DNA of 19,406 nt from JADJQU01 sp035490315. Lineage in GTDB: Bacteria; Planctomycetota; UBA1135; GCA-002686595. Positions 6,703-16,000 of this stretch are shown here, in pieces. The stretch covers positions 1 through 19,406 of the forward strand of contig DATHET010000161.1 of the NCBI GenBank assembly GCA_035490315.1, given 5' to 3'. Every line of letters starts with the position of its first letter. Position 1 is the first letter of the stretch. A program made the position numbers and the translations under genes. The notes under the pieces are model-generated. The model was not told the DNA's origin. It made no database searches and saw nothing but the letters and a program-made list of their open reading frames with translations.

Positions 6703-8391
6703 TCAACTGACCGCCTTCAGGTACGTGGCTTCGAAGGCATCCCACTCCTTCTGGCTCCAGCCGTGGAAGCTGCGCTCGAAGGCCGAGTCGAGCAGCTCCT
6801 TCTCGCGCTGCTTCCAGCGCTGCGACGACGCCTTGAACCGCTCCTCCTCTTCCTTCTCGGTGGCCGGAGCCTTCTTGCCGTCCTTCTCCTTGGCCTTGTC
6901 CGCTTCCTTGATCTCGACGATCGTCGCCTTGAGGTTCTTCAAGTACTCGCGCAGCACGTCCTTGGTCTTGGCGTTCTTCGAGGCCGGGCCGGTCACGAAG
7001 AAGCGCACCAGGCCGCCGGCTTCCTTGGCGCGGCCGAAGAAGTCCTCCGCGGACGACATGTATTCCTCGCTGCCCATCTTCATCAGGTCCTTCACGTGGG
7101 TGAAGGTTCCATCGCGCAGGCGCTCGCGAATCCCGTCGCGCTCCCAGTCGTCCACGCGGAATTCGACCTTGCCCGCCTTGTTGCGCGCGGTGCCGATCAC
7201 CTGGCTCAGTCCGTGGGTCAGCCAATAAGGCATGGCCACGGCCAGGTCGCGGTCGCGCTCGAAGAACCACAGCTGCAAAAGCTGGCGGTTGATGCGCTCG
7301 ACCGCCCAACCGGTCACGAATCCCTCGTTGTCCTGCGAGATCACGATCTCGATGCGGTTGTCGCCGAAGAAGTAGTACTCGCTCCCGCCGCCGGTGCGGA
7401 AAGCGCTTTCCTCGTCCTGATCCTTGCAGATGCGCAGGATCGGCGCGCGCACGTATTCCTCGGGCCCGATGAAGGGAAACGCCTGGTCCAGCCAGGCCAT
7501 GATCGCTTCGGCATGCTCGGCCACGCGGCGCGCGTACTTCTCGTCGGTGTGGTTGAGCACCAGGAAGCGACCGATCTGCAACACCTGCCAGCCCGGAGCC
7601 ACCGAGGATTTGGCCTTGCCGTGCAGCGATTGCTCGAGCTGCACGCGGCGCGTCTTGCGCTGCTCCGGCGTCATCTTCTCGGTGTCGTCCAGCATGATCT
7701 TCGTCTCGCCCGTGCTGGCCGTCGGCAGGCCCGATTCCGTGCGCGGGATCAGCTTGAACGACTTCAAGGCGTCGTAGATCGTGTCCTTGACCTTCGGGAA
7801 GGAGTTCTCCAACACTTCCCAGCTGAAAGCGAAATCGACTTCCGGCGTGTGGTAGACCCAGCAGATGACGCGCTTCGGCCCGTCGCGCGTGAGCTTCTCG
7901 ACCTTGATTTCGTACTGCGTGATCTCGACGTCGTCGATCTTCGTTTTCTTCTCGTCGGAGACGAACCAGCCTCCGCCGGAATACGTCTTCTTCATGTAGT
8001 CGAGATAATCCTTGTAGGGATTGGAGATCAGGATCACGTAGCGGTCCGTGTCCTTCTCATCCTTCTTCTTGCGCGCCTTCGCTTCCTCGCGGACCTTCTC
8101 GGACACGAAGGCGATCACCGTCGCGGTCGGCTTGTGGTCGTAGGTCCAGCCTCCGTCGGGGTCGGTGTAGAAGTAGGCGCGCTCGGACAGGTACTTCGCG
8201 ACCTGCCACTGCTCGTCGAGCTGCAGCGGGATGCGCGTGTAGCCCTTGGGAGTACGGAACTTGAATCCGTAGCGCGCGTCCTCGTGCATGCCCTTGTCCT
8301 GACTGGTCTGGACAGGCGGCGCCGCGGGTGCGGCGGGAGCGAACGAGGTCAGTGCAAGAAGGGCTGCGAGGCAGAACGAAACTAGCCGCAT
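6703..8391 (-). CDS. Exported peptidase-MA-like protein lacking the zinc site
   Basis: The 562-residue protein starts at ATG 8391, with GGAG 7 bases upstream, and has a signal peptide ending near APAAPAAP (residues 19-26). Residues 35-215 form an alpha/beta module (YGFKFRTPKGYTRIP...) resembling domains that bind or protect surface proteins. From about 268 the sequence follows the peptidase-MA pattern: WQVLQIGRFLVLNHTDEKYARRVAEHAEAIMAWLD, then ILRICKD. Where active members have HExxH this one has VERIN (364-368), and where they have WLxEGLAE it has WLTHGLSQ (390-397). Both zinc-ligand sets are therefore lost. A Lys/Glu-rich segment (495-525) precedes the C-terminus. It is probably a non-catalytic partner or binding protein co-expressed with the intact peptidase at 5139-6665. 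The homology is judged by eye. Confidence 0.65.
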   Translation of the reverse strand: MRLVSFCLAALLALTSFAPAAPAAPPVQTSQDKGMHEDARYGFKFRTPKGYTRIPLQLDEQWQVAKYLSERAYFYTDPDGGWTYDHKPTATVIAFVSEKVREEAKARKKKDEKDTDRYVILISNPYKDYLDYMKKTYSGGGWFVSDEKKTKIDDVEITQYEIKVEKLTRDGPKRVICWVYHTPEVDFAFSWEVLENSFPKVKDTIYDALKSFKLIPRTESGLPTASTGETKIMLDDTEKMTPEQRKTRRVQLEQSLHGKAKSSVAPGWQVLQIGRFLVLNHTDEKYARRVAEHAEAIMAWLDQAFPFIGPEEYVRAPILRICKDQDEESAFRTGGGSEYYFFGDNRIEIVISQDNEGFVTGWAVERINRQLLQLWFFERDRDLAVAMPYWLTHGLSQVIGTARNKAGKVEFRVDDWERDGIRERLRDGTFTHVKDLMKMGSEEYMSSAEDFFGRAKEAGGLVRFFVTGPASKNAKTKDVLREYLKNLKATIVEIKEADKAKEKDGKKAPATEKEEEERFKASSQRWKQREKELLDSAFERSFHGWSQKEWDAFEATYLKAVS

Positions 8392-8755
8392 GGGAAGACT
8401 CCATTTCCGGCGCCACCCTCGGTCGGATCTCGGGCGGGGGCGTGGCGGCCGGCTGGGGGGAACGATTCGGGCAGCGCCGATGCCAGCGAGGCCTCGGCAG
8501 GCGAACAGGACGCTGGAAGGACGCCTTTGACGCCACCGTCATGGTACTCCTTCCTTCCTTTATGCAAGCAGGCCGGGCCCGATCAGGTCACGCCCGGTGC
8601 TGGCCCGCATGGATGTGCCGAGGATCCGCGCCGCCAAAGCACAGCCATGCGGGGCAGCAGCGGGGGCAGTTGCGGTCGCGCTGGCTCACCCGATTCGGGG
8701 TGACCCGAGGCAGAGCGGCGTCAGCGGTCGTGTCGCCCCGGCGCTCGTCGAGGCC
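8392..8755. other. 364-base intergenic region, probable promoter of the peptidase pair
   Basis: The region separates the end of the VOC gene from the start of the 562-residue gene, both on the minus strand. It should hold the terminator of the first and the promoter of the second. A 6-bp perfect stem (TCACCC 8686-8691, GGGTGA 8698-8703, loop GATTCG) lies 52 bases past the VOC stop, without a T-run, so it is at best a weak terminator candidate. No gene was recognised here. Confidence 0.4.
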
Positions 8756-9154
8756 CTATTCCGGCAGGGTCTGGCCGAAGCCGAGCACGTGGCCGTCGCT
8801 GTCCCGGACCGCGAATTCGAGCATCTGATAGCTCTCCTTGACGAGCGGGCCGTAGACCACGTCGGCACTCCGGGCGGCGAGTTCCGCGTGCAGCGCTCGC
8901 GCGTCGTCCACCCAGAAGTAGACGTCCCAGGTTCCGCCCTGCTTCTCGTTGGGCACGATGCGCTCCGGCGCGCCGACGCGCTTCAACATGATCGTCTGCC
9001 CGTCGCGGCTGCACATCGCGAATTCCGTCGGGGCACCCCCGGCGTATTCGCAGCTGAAGCCGAGCACGCGCTCGTAGAACGCCGTGGATCGATCGACGTC
9101 AGCGACCGGAAAGTAGGCGGCCCCGCGCAGCAATCGCGAAGTCGGAGTTTTCAT
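8756..9154 (-). CDS. VOC (glyoxalase/bleomycin resistance) family protein
   Basis: The protein has 132 residues. ATG 9154 is chosen because it overlaps the stop of the upstream gene as ATGA and because the family pattern starts at once: RGAAYFPVADVDRSTAFYERVLGF. The second half gives WDVYFWVDDARALHAELAARSADVV and then LEFAVRDSDGHVLGFGQ, the classic second beta-alpha-beta-beta-beta unit. Single-domain VOC proteins of this size usually dimerise and bind small metabolites or a metal. The first-strand His ligand of glyoxalase I is not evident (Tyr/Phe there), so catalysis by that chemistry is doubtful. It is cytoplasmic and probably translationally coupled to the small membrane protein before it. 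Substrate unknown. Confidence 0.85.
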   Translation of the reverse strand: MKTPTSRLLRGAAYFPVADVDRSTAFYERVLGFSCEYAGGAPTEFAMCSRDGQTIMLKRVGAPERIVPNEKQGGTWDVYFWVDDARALHAELAARSADVVYGPLVKESYQMLEFAVRDSDGHVLGFGQTLPE

Positions 9155-9384
9155 GCCGAGCCCCAGTGAAAGATCGACGCGAGAAACGTCCACAACAGGA
9201 AGAGCAGGAAGCTCACGATCACCAGGGCCGTGGGCAGGGCGAGCGCCCAGTAGAGCCTGATGGCTTTTCCCTGACGGACGGAGGTCGCCTGCTGCACGGC
9301 CAGGATTTCCCGCTGAAGATCCCGGATCTCGGTCAACAAGCGATTCGTCTCGCCTTCGCTGGTCACGCTCGATCCTTCGGCCAC
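9151..9384 (-). CDS. Small membrane protein with N-terminal coiled coil
   Basis: This is a 77-residue protein from GTG 9384, with AGGA 7 bases upstream. A second GTG at 9366 with GAAGGA before it would give 71 residues, and the sequence does not decide between them. Residues about 13-33 (NRLLTEIRDLQREILAVQQ) have heptad-like spacing and probably form a coiled coil. Residues about 45-70 form one transmembrane helix rich in Leu, Phe and Trp. No family is recognised. Its stop overlaps the start of the VOC gene, so the two are made together. It is divergent from the 891-residue gene, with 168 bases between them that should carry both promoters. Confidence 0.65.
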   Translation of the reverse strand: MAEGSSVTSEGETNRLLTEIRDLQREILAVQQATSVRQGKAIRLYWALALPTALVIVSFLLFLLWTFLASIFHWGSA

Positions 9385-9552
9385 TTGCGCATCCTAACGA
9401 TTGCGCCATTCCTCGCTCCGCGGCGAGCCTGCTGCGGCCGAATTCCGATCCCGTTGGGGCTGCCCGTGGACCTCGCGGTCTTGTGACCCCACGATGAGGC
9501 GACCGCTATCCGCGGCTTTGCTCCCTCCCTACCGTCCCGGAGGATCGTTGAC

Positions 9553-12228
9553 ATGTTGCCCCTTCTGCTGCGCTCCGCGCTGCTCGCCACCGCGCTCTAC
9601 CTGTTCGCCGACGACGCCAGCGCCCAGGCGATCCGACGCTGGAAGGACGCGGAGCTCGCGCCATTGAGCAAGAGCTTCGCCGCCTACTTCGAAGCCCGGG
9701 CCTCGGCCACCGGCGTCGACAAGGCGAAAGCGGATCTGGCGAAGAGTTTCGACGATCTGCGAAAAGCCAGCGACGGCTTGGATCCCCTGCGCCAGCCGGC
9801 CGATCTGCAGCGCGCGCTGCGCCTCTCGCGAGAGCTCGCCAAAGTCGCGGTCGACAAGGGCAAGGTCAGCTCTGGGGTCTTCTCCGACACCAGCCTCGAG
9901 GGTGCGGGTCTTGGCTACTCCTACCAGGTGCCCAAGGACTACGACCCCGCGCTCAAGCAGTACCCGCTGATCCTGACGATCCCCGACGAGGGCGAGACGC
10001 CGGCGGAGCACATCCGGGCCCACTGGATCCTCAAGGAGATCCAGGATGGCGCGATCCTGGTCGCGGTCCAGATGCCGAAGAATCAAGGCGAGTGGGCGCT
10101 GGTCAGCGTCAACGGCCGGCCCGGCGGCCTGAGTTACCTGTTGACTGGCTTGCGCATGGTGACCGAGCGCTTCGCCGTCGACTTCGACCGCATCTACGTC
10201 GTCGGCCGCGGCAAGGGCGTGCCGGCGGCGATCGCGGCGGGGAATTACTCGCCGCAGCGCTTCGCGGGAATCCTGGGGCGCACGGGCGACGCGGGCGAGA
10301 TCGGGCCGGAGAACTTCAGCAATCTGCCGACCTACTTCGCCGGGGCCGGAGCGCGCGCGAGCGCTTTCCAGGAAGCAGCGCGCACCGCGGGCTTCGACAA
10401 CTGCCAGCTCGATCCCTCGGGCACCGAGAAGGACCTTTGGAGCTGGATCGAGAAGCACACGCGCACCGCGATGCCCACGACCGTGACCGTGGTGCCCGGC
10501 AATCCCTTCCCGACCCGCGCCTACTGGCTGCGCGTCGCGCCCTCCGCGAGGGCCTCGCGAGCCACCGCCAGCGTCGAGCGCGACAAGCACATCATCCGCG
10601 TCCAGGCCGAAGGCGTTTCGCAGGTCAGCCTGTACTTGAACGACGCGCTGATCGACCTCGATCAACCGCTGCACGTCCTGTGCAACGGCGTCGAGCGCGT
10701 GGTCACGGCGACGCGGCAGTTTCCGACGATGCTGGAGCTCTTGCTCGACGGCACGAGCGATGCGGGCTCGGTCTTCGTCGCCCAGGCGATCGTGCCGATC
10801 GCCGCCGACCAGCCGGGCGGGGCCGCGGCTTCCAGTGCGAAGGATCCGCAATTCGAGACAGCACTGGTCGAGGCCGGCAACGATCCGGCGAAGCTGTGGC
10901 AGTTGCACCTGTGGTGTCGCTCGACGCAGCGCGAGGCATTGAGCGCGCGCGTGCTCGCCAAGCTGCTGCGCCTCGTGCCCGATCACACCGACGCGCACGT
11001 CGCGCTCGGCCACAAGCTCGCGAAGGGCTTCTGGTTCACGACGCAGCAGGCGCTCGATCGCTTCCAGCGCAGCCAGGATCCGGTGGCGGCCGCGCAGAAG
11101 GGCCACATCGAGTTCAAGTCCTTGTGGATGCACCCCGAGGACCGCGCCCTGGCCGGCAAGGGCTGGGTCAAGGATCAGGAGAGCGGTCTGTGGCTGACGC
11201 CCGCGGACAAGAAACGGCTGACCGACGGCTGGGCGCGCCAGGATCTGGAATGGATTCCGCCCCAGGAAGTCGCGCGGCTCGACGAAGGCCTGTGGAAAGT
11301 CGACGGCGAATGGGTCGACCTCGCGGGCGCGAACGAACGCCATGCGTTGATCGGCTCGATGTGGCGCATTCCCCAGGCGGACGTGCTCCTTTATTCGACG
11401 GCGGATCGGGACACCTGCTTCAAGGCCCTGGCGCAGATGAGCCGCGCGATGAACGACCTGCGCAAGGTGTTCGGCGCCGAGCCGGTGTTGCCGCTGCGCG
11501 TCGCGATGCTGCGCGACGAGGAACAGTACGACCGCTTCGCTTTCGGCGATCCCGACGGCGGCCGCCGCGCGACCCACGCCGGCCGGCTGCAGACCGTGCA
11601 CAGCGCCTTCTTCGCCGAGAGCTGGTTCCAGCGCGTCGAAGGCAAGCTCGAGTTCTTCGGGATGGGCGTGTGCTACTGGGACCCGCTCGTGCCCGGCGGC
11701 GATCTCTACGGCGTGCACTCGGCGCGACTCGCCGCGGGCCTGTCCTACGCCGAAGCCCTCGATCCCAGCCCGAAGGCCGTGCGCCAGGCCCTGGCCAACG
11801 GTCCGCAGGCGGGCTACTACGCGGCCTACCAGGCCGAGAAACTCATGCCCGCCTGGCTGCGCGTCGGCGGCGCGGTCTACGCGGAGCGCTTCTTCCAGGA
11901 CGAGCAGGTCGCCGAGGGCGGCGATCCGTGGTGGGCGCGCAAGTGGTCGCTCGAGAACCTCGCGCGAGCCGGCGGCCTGCAGAGCCTCGATCAGATCCTG
12001 GCCTTCAAGCTCGACCCCGACAATCGCGACGCATCGCTGCGACTCCTGATCGAAGCCGGCCTGGTCGTGTCCTTCATCGTCGACGGCAATTGCGCCCCGC
12101 TCACCGCCGCGCACACCGAATTCAAGACCGCCCTCGCCGGCGGCAAGCTCCACCCCAACGACGTCAAGGCCCTGACCGACGCGCTGCTCGCGCACGAAAA
12201 AGAACTGAAGGTCTACGCGGGCCTCTGA
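9553..12228 (+). CDS. Large exported protein: inactive alpha/beta-hydrolase fused to inactive peptidase-like domain
   Basis: The 891-residue protein starts at ATG 9553, with GGAGG 9 bases upstream, and has a signal peptide cleaved near DASAQA (residues 21-26). Residues about 115-305 follow an esterase/PHB-depolymerase-like fold: YSYQVPKDYDP, YPLILTIPDEG, FDRIYVVGRGKGVPAA. The nucleophile elbow, normally GxSxG, is GRGKG (218-222), so the serine is lost. A beta-rich region (about 310-420) and a TPR-like helical region (440-515) follow. The segment GKGWVKDQESGLWLTPADKK resembles tryptophan motifs of Planctomycetota peptidase-like proteins. The C-terminal third (about 605-891) follows the peptidase-MA layout, but the HExxH place reads VHSAR (721-725) and the ligand helix reads PAWLRVGGAVYAE (766-778) without the usual Glu. 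It is probably a secreted binding or scaffold protein. The fold assignments are mine and unverified. Confidence 0.6.
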   Translation: MLPLLLRSALLATALYLFADDASAQAIRRWKDAELAPLSKSFAAYFEARASATGVDKAKADLAKSFDDLRKASDGLDPLRQPADLQRALRLSRELAKVAVDKGKVSSGVFSDTSLEGAGLGYSYQVPKDYDPALKQYPLILTIPDEGETPAEHIRAHWILKEIQDGAILVAVQMPKNQGEWALVSVNGRPGGLSYLLTGLRMVTERFAVDFDRIYVVGRGKGVPAAIAAGNYSPQRFAGILGRTGDAGEIGPENFSNLPTYFAGAGARASAFQEAARTAGFDNCQLDPSGTEKDLWSWIEKHTRTAMPTTVTVVPGNPFPTRAYWLRVAPSARASRATASVERDKHIIRVQAEGVSQVSLYLNDALIDLDQPLHVLCNGVERVVTATRQFPTMLELLLDGTSDAGSVFVAQAIVPIAADQPGGAAASSAKDPQFETALVEAGNDPAKLWQLHLWCRSTQREALSARVLAKLLRLVPDHTDAHVALGHKLAKGFWFTTQQALDRFQRSQDPVAAAQKGHIEFKSLWMHPEDRALAGKGWVKDQESGLWLTPADKKRLTDGWARQDLEWIPPQEVARLDEGLWKVDGEWVDLAGANERHALIGSMWRIPQADVLLYSTADRDTCFKALAQMSRAMNDLRKVFGAEPVLPLRVAMLRDEEQYDRFAFGDPDGGRRATHAGRLQTVHSAFFAESWFQRVEGKLEFFGMGVCYWDPLVPGGDLYGVHSARLAAGLSYAEALDPSPKAVRQALANGPQAGYYAAYQAEKLMPAWLRVGGAVYAERFFQDEQVAEGGDPWWARKWSLENLARAGGLQSLDQILAFKLDPDNRDASLRLLIEAGLVVSFIVDGNCAPLTAAHTEFKTALAGGKLHPNDVKALTDALLAHEKELKVYAGL

Positions 12229-12277
12229 CAGTCCCGGTATTCCACCGCCATCCTGAACTCTGCCCGTACACGCCGCG

Positions 12278-12452
12278 AGGAGCCCGTTGAAAAAGTCGCC
12301 TACTCGGCTTCGCGCGCTTGGGCGATACTTCGTCGCGCTAGGAACGTCGTGCTCAGCGGCCACAAAGGCCGCCTCCGCCGCCGTTCCGTCGCGCTCCTTG
12401 TCTCGCCTTCCCGCGCTGTGCCTCGCTACGGCGCCTTTTTCAACGGGCTCCT
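12278..12452. mobile_element. 175-bp fold-back element (MITE/REP-like) with 18-bp perfect terminal inverted repeats
   Basis: The left end AGGAGCCCGTTGAAAAAG (12278-12295) and the right end CTTTTTCAACGGGCTCCT (12435-12452) are exact inverse copies. One mismatch later the repeats continue for four more bases (CGCC/GGCG). The centre is a perfect stem, GCGGCCACAAAGGCCGC (12356-12372), exactly at the midpoint. The arms between share GGCGA, CGCGC and GGAACG blocks in matching order, so the whole unit is a long imperfect palindrome. It has no ORF of its own and no target duplication that I can see. The form fits a non-autonomous element moved by a transposase elsewhere in the genome. Confidence 0.7.
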
Positions 12453-12472
12453 AGGGCTGCTACCATGCGCGG

Positions 12473-12934
12473 ATGTACGACTCGCAATTCGAGCTGCTCA
12501 GCCGCTTCCTGATGGCCCGTCTCGCGGAGATCGCGGCGGATCCCGCGAACGCGGAGGCCTGGTCGGCCGCGAGTCTGGCGCTGGGCGGAACGCGCGAGAA
12601 GGAGCCCGATCTCGCGGCAGCGATCGATGCGCACGACGCCGCTGCGCTGCGCGCGATCGCCGAGCAATGGGCGCTCGGGAAACGCCAGCTGCCCGAGCAC
12701 GACCGCGAAGTGCTCAAGCGCGCGATGAAGGCCTACCGCAAGAGCCTCAAGATCACGCAGCTCGACGCCGAGTCGGGCATCGCCGGCGGCCCGATGAGCG
12801 GCGGCCGCCCCTCGGGAATCACCGGAATCACGCCGCCAGTGCGCTACCCTCGCGAAGTCTGGGCCGAGCTCGCGCGCCAGGGCCGGCTGATCGACGCTCG
12901 CCAGGGCGTGTACGAATTGCCGCCGGGGCAATGA
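12473..12934 (+). CDS. Conserved hypothetical protein with C-terminal GITPP motif
   Basis: The protein has 153 residues. ATG 12473 is the only start that keeps the frame intact, since an ATG at 12465 is in another frame and soon stops. The N-terminal half is helical (MYDSQFELLSRFLMARLAEIA) and charged, with EVLKRAMKAYRKSLKITQLDAES following. The C-terminus GGPMSGGRPSGITGITPPVR, then PREVWAELARQGRLI and YELPP, matches a small conserved bacterial family of unknown function known to me only as hypothetical proteins. There is no signal peptide or membrane segment, so it is probably cytoplasmic. No good ribosome-binding site is visible. The fold-back element ends 20 bases before the start and may have replaced the original leader or promoter. 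Confidence 0.7.
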   Translation: MYDSQFELLSRFLMARLAEIAADPANAEAWSAASLALGGTREKEPDLAAAIDAHDAAALRAIAEQWALGKRQLPEHDREVLKRAMKAYRKSLKITQLDAESGIAGGPMSGGRPSGITGITPPVRYPREVWAELARQGRLIDARQGVYELPPGQ

Positions 12935-13018
12935 CCGCAGCGTAGCCGGAGGATCGTCTGAGGATTCCCCGAGGCCCCCCCCGAGGGGTTCGTCGGCGAG
13001 CCGGATCGGCGCCGACCC

Positions 13019-16000
13019 TCAGTGCTGGGCCGCCGCCTCTTGCGCCGGTTCCGCGATCCCGAGCTCCCGTCGCACATCGCGCGCGCCGTCGGCGTCACCG
13101 CAGGCAACCAGCATCTCCGCCAGACGCGAGGCCGCGTCGCGGGTGTCGCCGTTCGCATCTCCGAGCGCCTTGCGGCGGATGGCCAACACCTCGCGCATGT
13201 AAGCGGCGGCTTCGGGGGCATGGCCTCCGCGCTCCGCGAGATCGCCGAGCGAATAGAGCGTGCGCGCCAGGTGCGGATGGGTCGGATTGAGCAACTTCCT
13301 CTGCATCGCTTCGGCTTCGAGCATGGGCTGCTCGGCCAGTGCGAGCTCGCCGGCGCCGACCAGCACATCGCCGAGGTTGGACAAGAGCCTCGCGATGTCG
13401 GGGTGCTCGGGCCCGTTCAGCTGGCGGCGCATGGCGAGGGCCTCCTCGATCAGCGCGCGCGCCTCGACGAAGTCCTTCTGCCGCAGGCGGATTCCGGAAA
13501 GTGTCGCGAGACTCGAAGCGAGATCCGCGTGCACCGGCCCGAGCACTTCGCGGTGGATCGAGACCGCCTCGCGCGCGGCAGTCTCCGCTCCGGCAATGTC
13601 GCCGAGCGCCGCCAGCAAGCCGGAAAGGTTCGAAAGGGTTGCCGCGACGGCCACGTCGCGATCACCCAGGAGCTTGCGCCGGACGGCGAGCGCGCTGCGC
13701 AGCATCTCCTCGGCTTCCGTGAGCTTGCCGCGCATGCGCAGCAGCAGGCCGAGATTGTTCCTCGAGCGCGCGACCTGCAGGTTCTCCTCGCCGTACAGCG
13801 CCAGGCGCAGCTCCAGCGCCTCGGTCATCGCCACTTCCGCGCCTTCGTAGTCGCCCTTCTGCTGCAGCACCGTGCCGAGGCTGCTGAGGTCGGAAGCCAG
13901 GCTCGGATGCTTGGGGCCCAGAGTCTTGCGCGCCACTTCCACGGCTTCGCGCGCCAGGGGTTCCGCGGCGGCGTAATCGCCCCGCTGCCTGAGCGTCGTG
14001 CCGAGATTGGCGAGGATCGGTGCGAGATCCGAATGAGGGCCATCGTGCAGCTCGCGCTCGATCGCGAGCGCCTCTCGCAGGACAAGCTCGGCCTTTTCGA
14101 AGTCGCCTCCGGTCATCGCGATGTGGCCCAGGTTGTTGAGGGCAGTCGAGGTCACCTCGCTGTGATTGCCGGTGTGGCTGCGCGCGAGCTCCAGCGCCTC
14201 GCTGGCCAGGGCCAATGCGTCGACTGTCGAGCCCTTGCGTTCCAGGGTCCCCGCCAACACGTCGAGACAGCGCCTGTGCTGGTCGAAGTTCACCGGCTCG
14301 CGCTTGGTCAGCATCGCCAAGGCTGCGCGAAGATCCACTTCCGCCTCGTCGAGCCGATCGGTGTGCGCCCGGAAATCGCCGCGCGAGGTGAGCAGGGCGA
14401 CCCTGGTGTCGAGCGCGACGTCGTTGCTCGGATCGAACTGCTCCAGTCGCTCCAAGATCCTCGTGCACTCGGCTTCGGCTTTCACGTACTCGCCTTGATC
14501 GTGCAACAGGTCGATCGCGTCGCACTCCAGGGTCAGGCTGATCTCCTCGTTCGATTCACGAGCCCCGGGCAGCAGCGCGAAGGCGCGATCCAGATGGCGC
14601 TGGGCCTTGTCGAGAATTCCGAGCTCGCGGTAGGAGCGCGACATGATCTCGCGCACTGAAGCCTCGACTTCGGGTTCATCCACATGCTCGCCGTCGAGCC
14701 TGGCGTCGAACTCGTCGAGCAGCTCGCGCAGCGTGTAGTCCTTGCTGCGCACGTCGTGCGGGCTGGCGCTGCCCAGCATGTCGCGCGTGAGCTTGAGCAC
14801 GGAATTGGCGCGCCGCGATTCCTTCTCGGCAGTCACGCGCCGCGTCTCGGCCACGCCGCGCTGGCGCAGGGCCTCGAGGTAGCCCGAGCGCGCGAAAGCG
14901 AGCCCGCCGAGCAGGGAAATGAAGATCGCCGCCGTCGCGGCCACGGCGAGGCGATTGCGGCCGATGAATTTGCGCGCGCGGTAGCCGGCGGTCGCGGGGC
15001 GCGCCTGGATCGGCATGCCTTGCTGATGGCGGCGCAGATCGCGCTCGAGCGCCTCGACCGATGCGTAGCGCTGCGTCACCTCGGGAGCCAGGGCGGTCAA
15101 GGTGATCGTGTCGAGATCGCCGCGCAGCTCGCTCGGCCGGCGCGCTTTCGCAGCACCGGTCTGCGCCACCGCGGCCGCGGCGCGCGTGCTCGGCCGCACG
15201 GGAGTGCCGCGGTCGGTGATCGGCGTGCCGTGGAACGGATTTTCGCCGCTGAGCACTTCGTACAGGACCACGCCGAGCGAGTACACGTCCGTCGCGGTCG
15301 ACACGACTTCGCCGCGCAGCTGCTCGGGGCTGGCGTAGTCCGGCGTCAGGCGGCGCTGGTCCGCGAGGGTGTGCACCGTTTCCTCCGCGGTGTCGGAGAC
15401 AAGCACCTTCGCGATGCCGAAGTCGAGCAGGCGCACCGTTCCATCCCTCGCGACCAGGATGTTCGAAGGCTTCAAGTCGCGGTGCACGATCAGGCGCTGG
15501 TGGGCATGGCTCACCGCGGAGCACACGGAGATGAACAGCTCGATGCGCGCGCGGACCCCGAGGCCCTGCTCGTCGCACCAGGCATGGATCGGCCGGCCTT
15601 CGATGTACTCCATCGCGAACCAGGGCAGGCCGTCCTCGGTCGCGCCGCCGTCGTACAGCCGCGCGATGTTTGGGTGCTCGAGACCGGCGAGCACGGCGCG
15701 CTCGCGGCGGAACTGGCGCAGGATGTCGTCGGTGTCCATCCCGCGCTTGATCAGTTTCAGCGCGACGCGTTGCTCGAAGTCCGCGCCGCTGCGGTGCGCG
15801 AGGTAGACCACGCCCATGCCGCCGGTTCCGAGCACGCGCTCGATCGTGTAGGGCCCGATGCGCCGGCCGAGGTTGGGATCGGCCATGGCCTGGGCGAGGT
15901 CGGTCCGCGGCGGAGGCTCGAGCGCGACGGCGCGCGATTCCACGGCGAGCAGGCTCTCGACTTCCCCGCGCAACTCGGGGTCGTCGCCGCATTCGCGCGC

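Noticed and set aside
8686..8703. TCACCC/GGGTGA hairpin as terminator of the VOC gene
   Set aside because: The stem is only six base pairs, 52 bases past the stop, and no T-run follows. It is kept only as a remark.
9529..12363. 944-codon open frame on the minus strand
   Set aside because: It lies antisense to the 891-residue gene, which has a signal peptide and ribosome-binding site. The antisense protein is Arg/Ala/Val-rich with no family pattern, a normal result of GC-rich codon use.
12967..12988. C-run and G-run as a terminator after the gene at 12473
   Set aside because: CCCC...GGGG can pair only over four bases, with a C-rich loop and no T-run on either strand.
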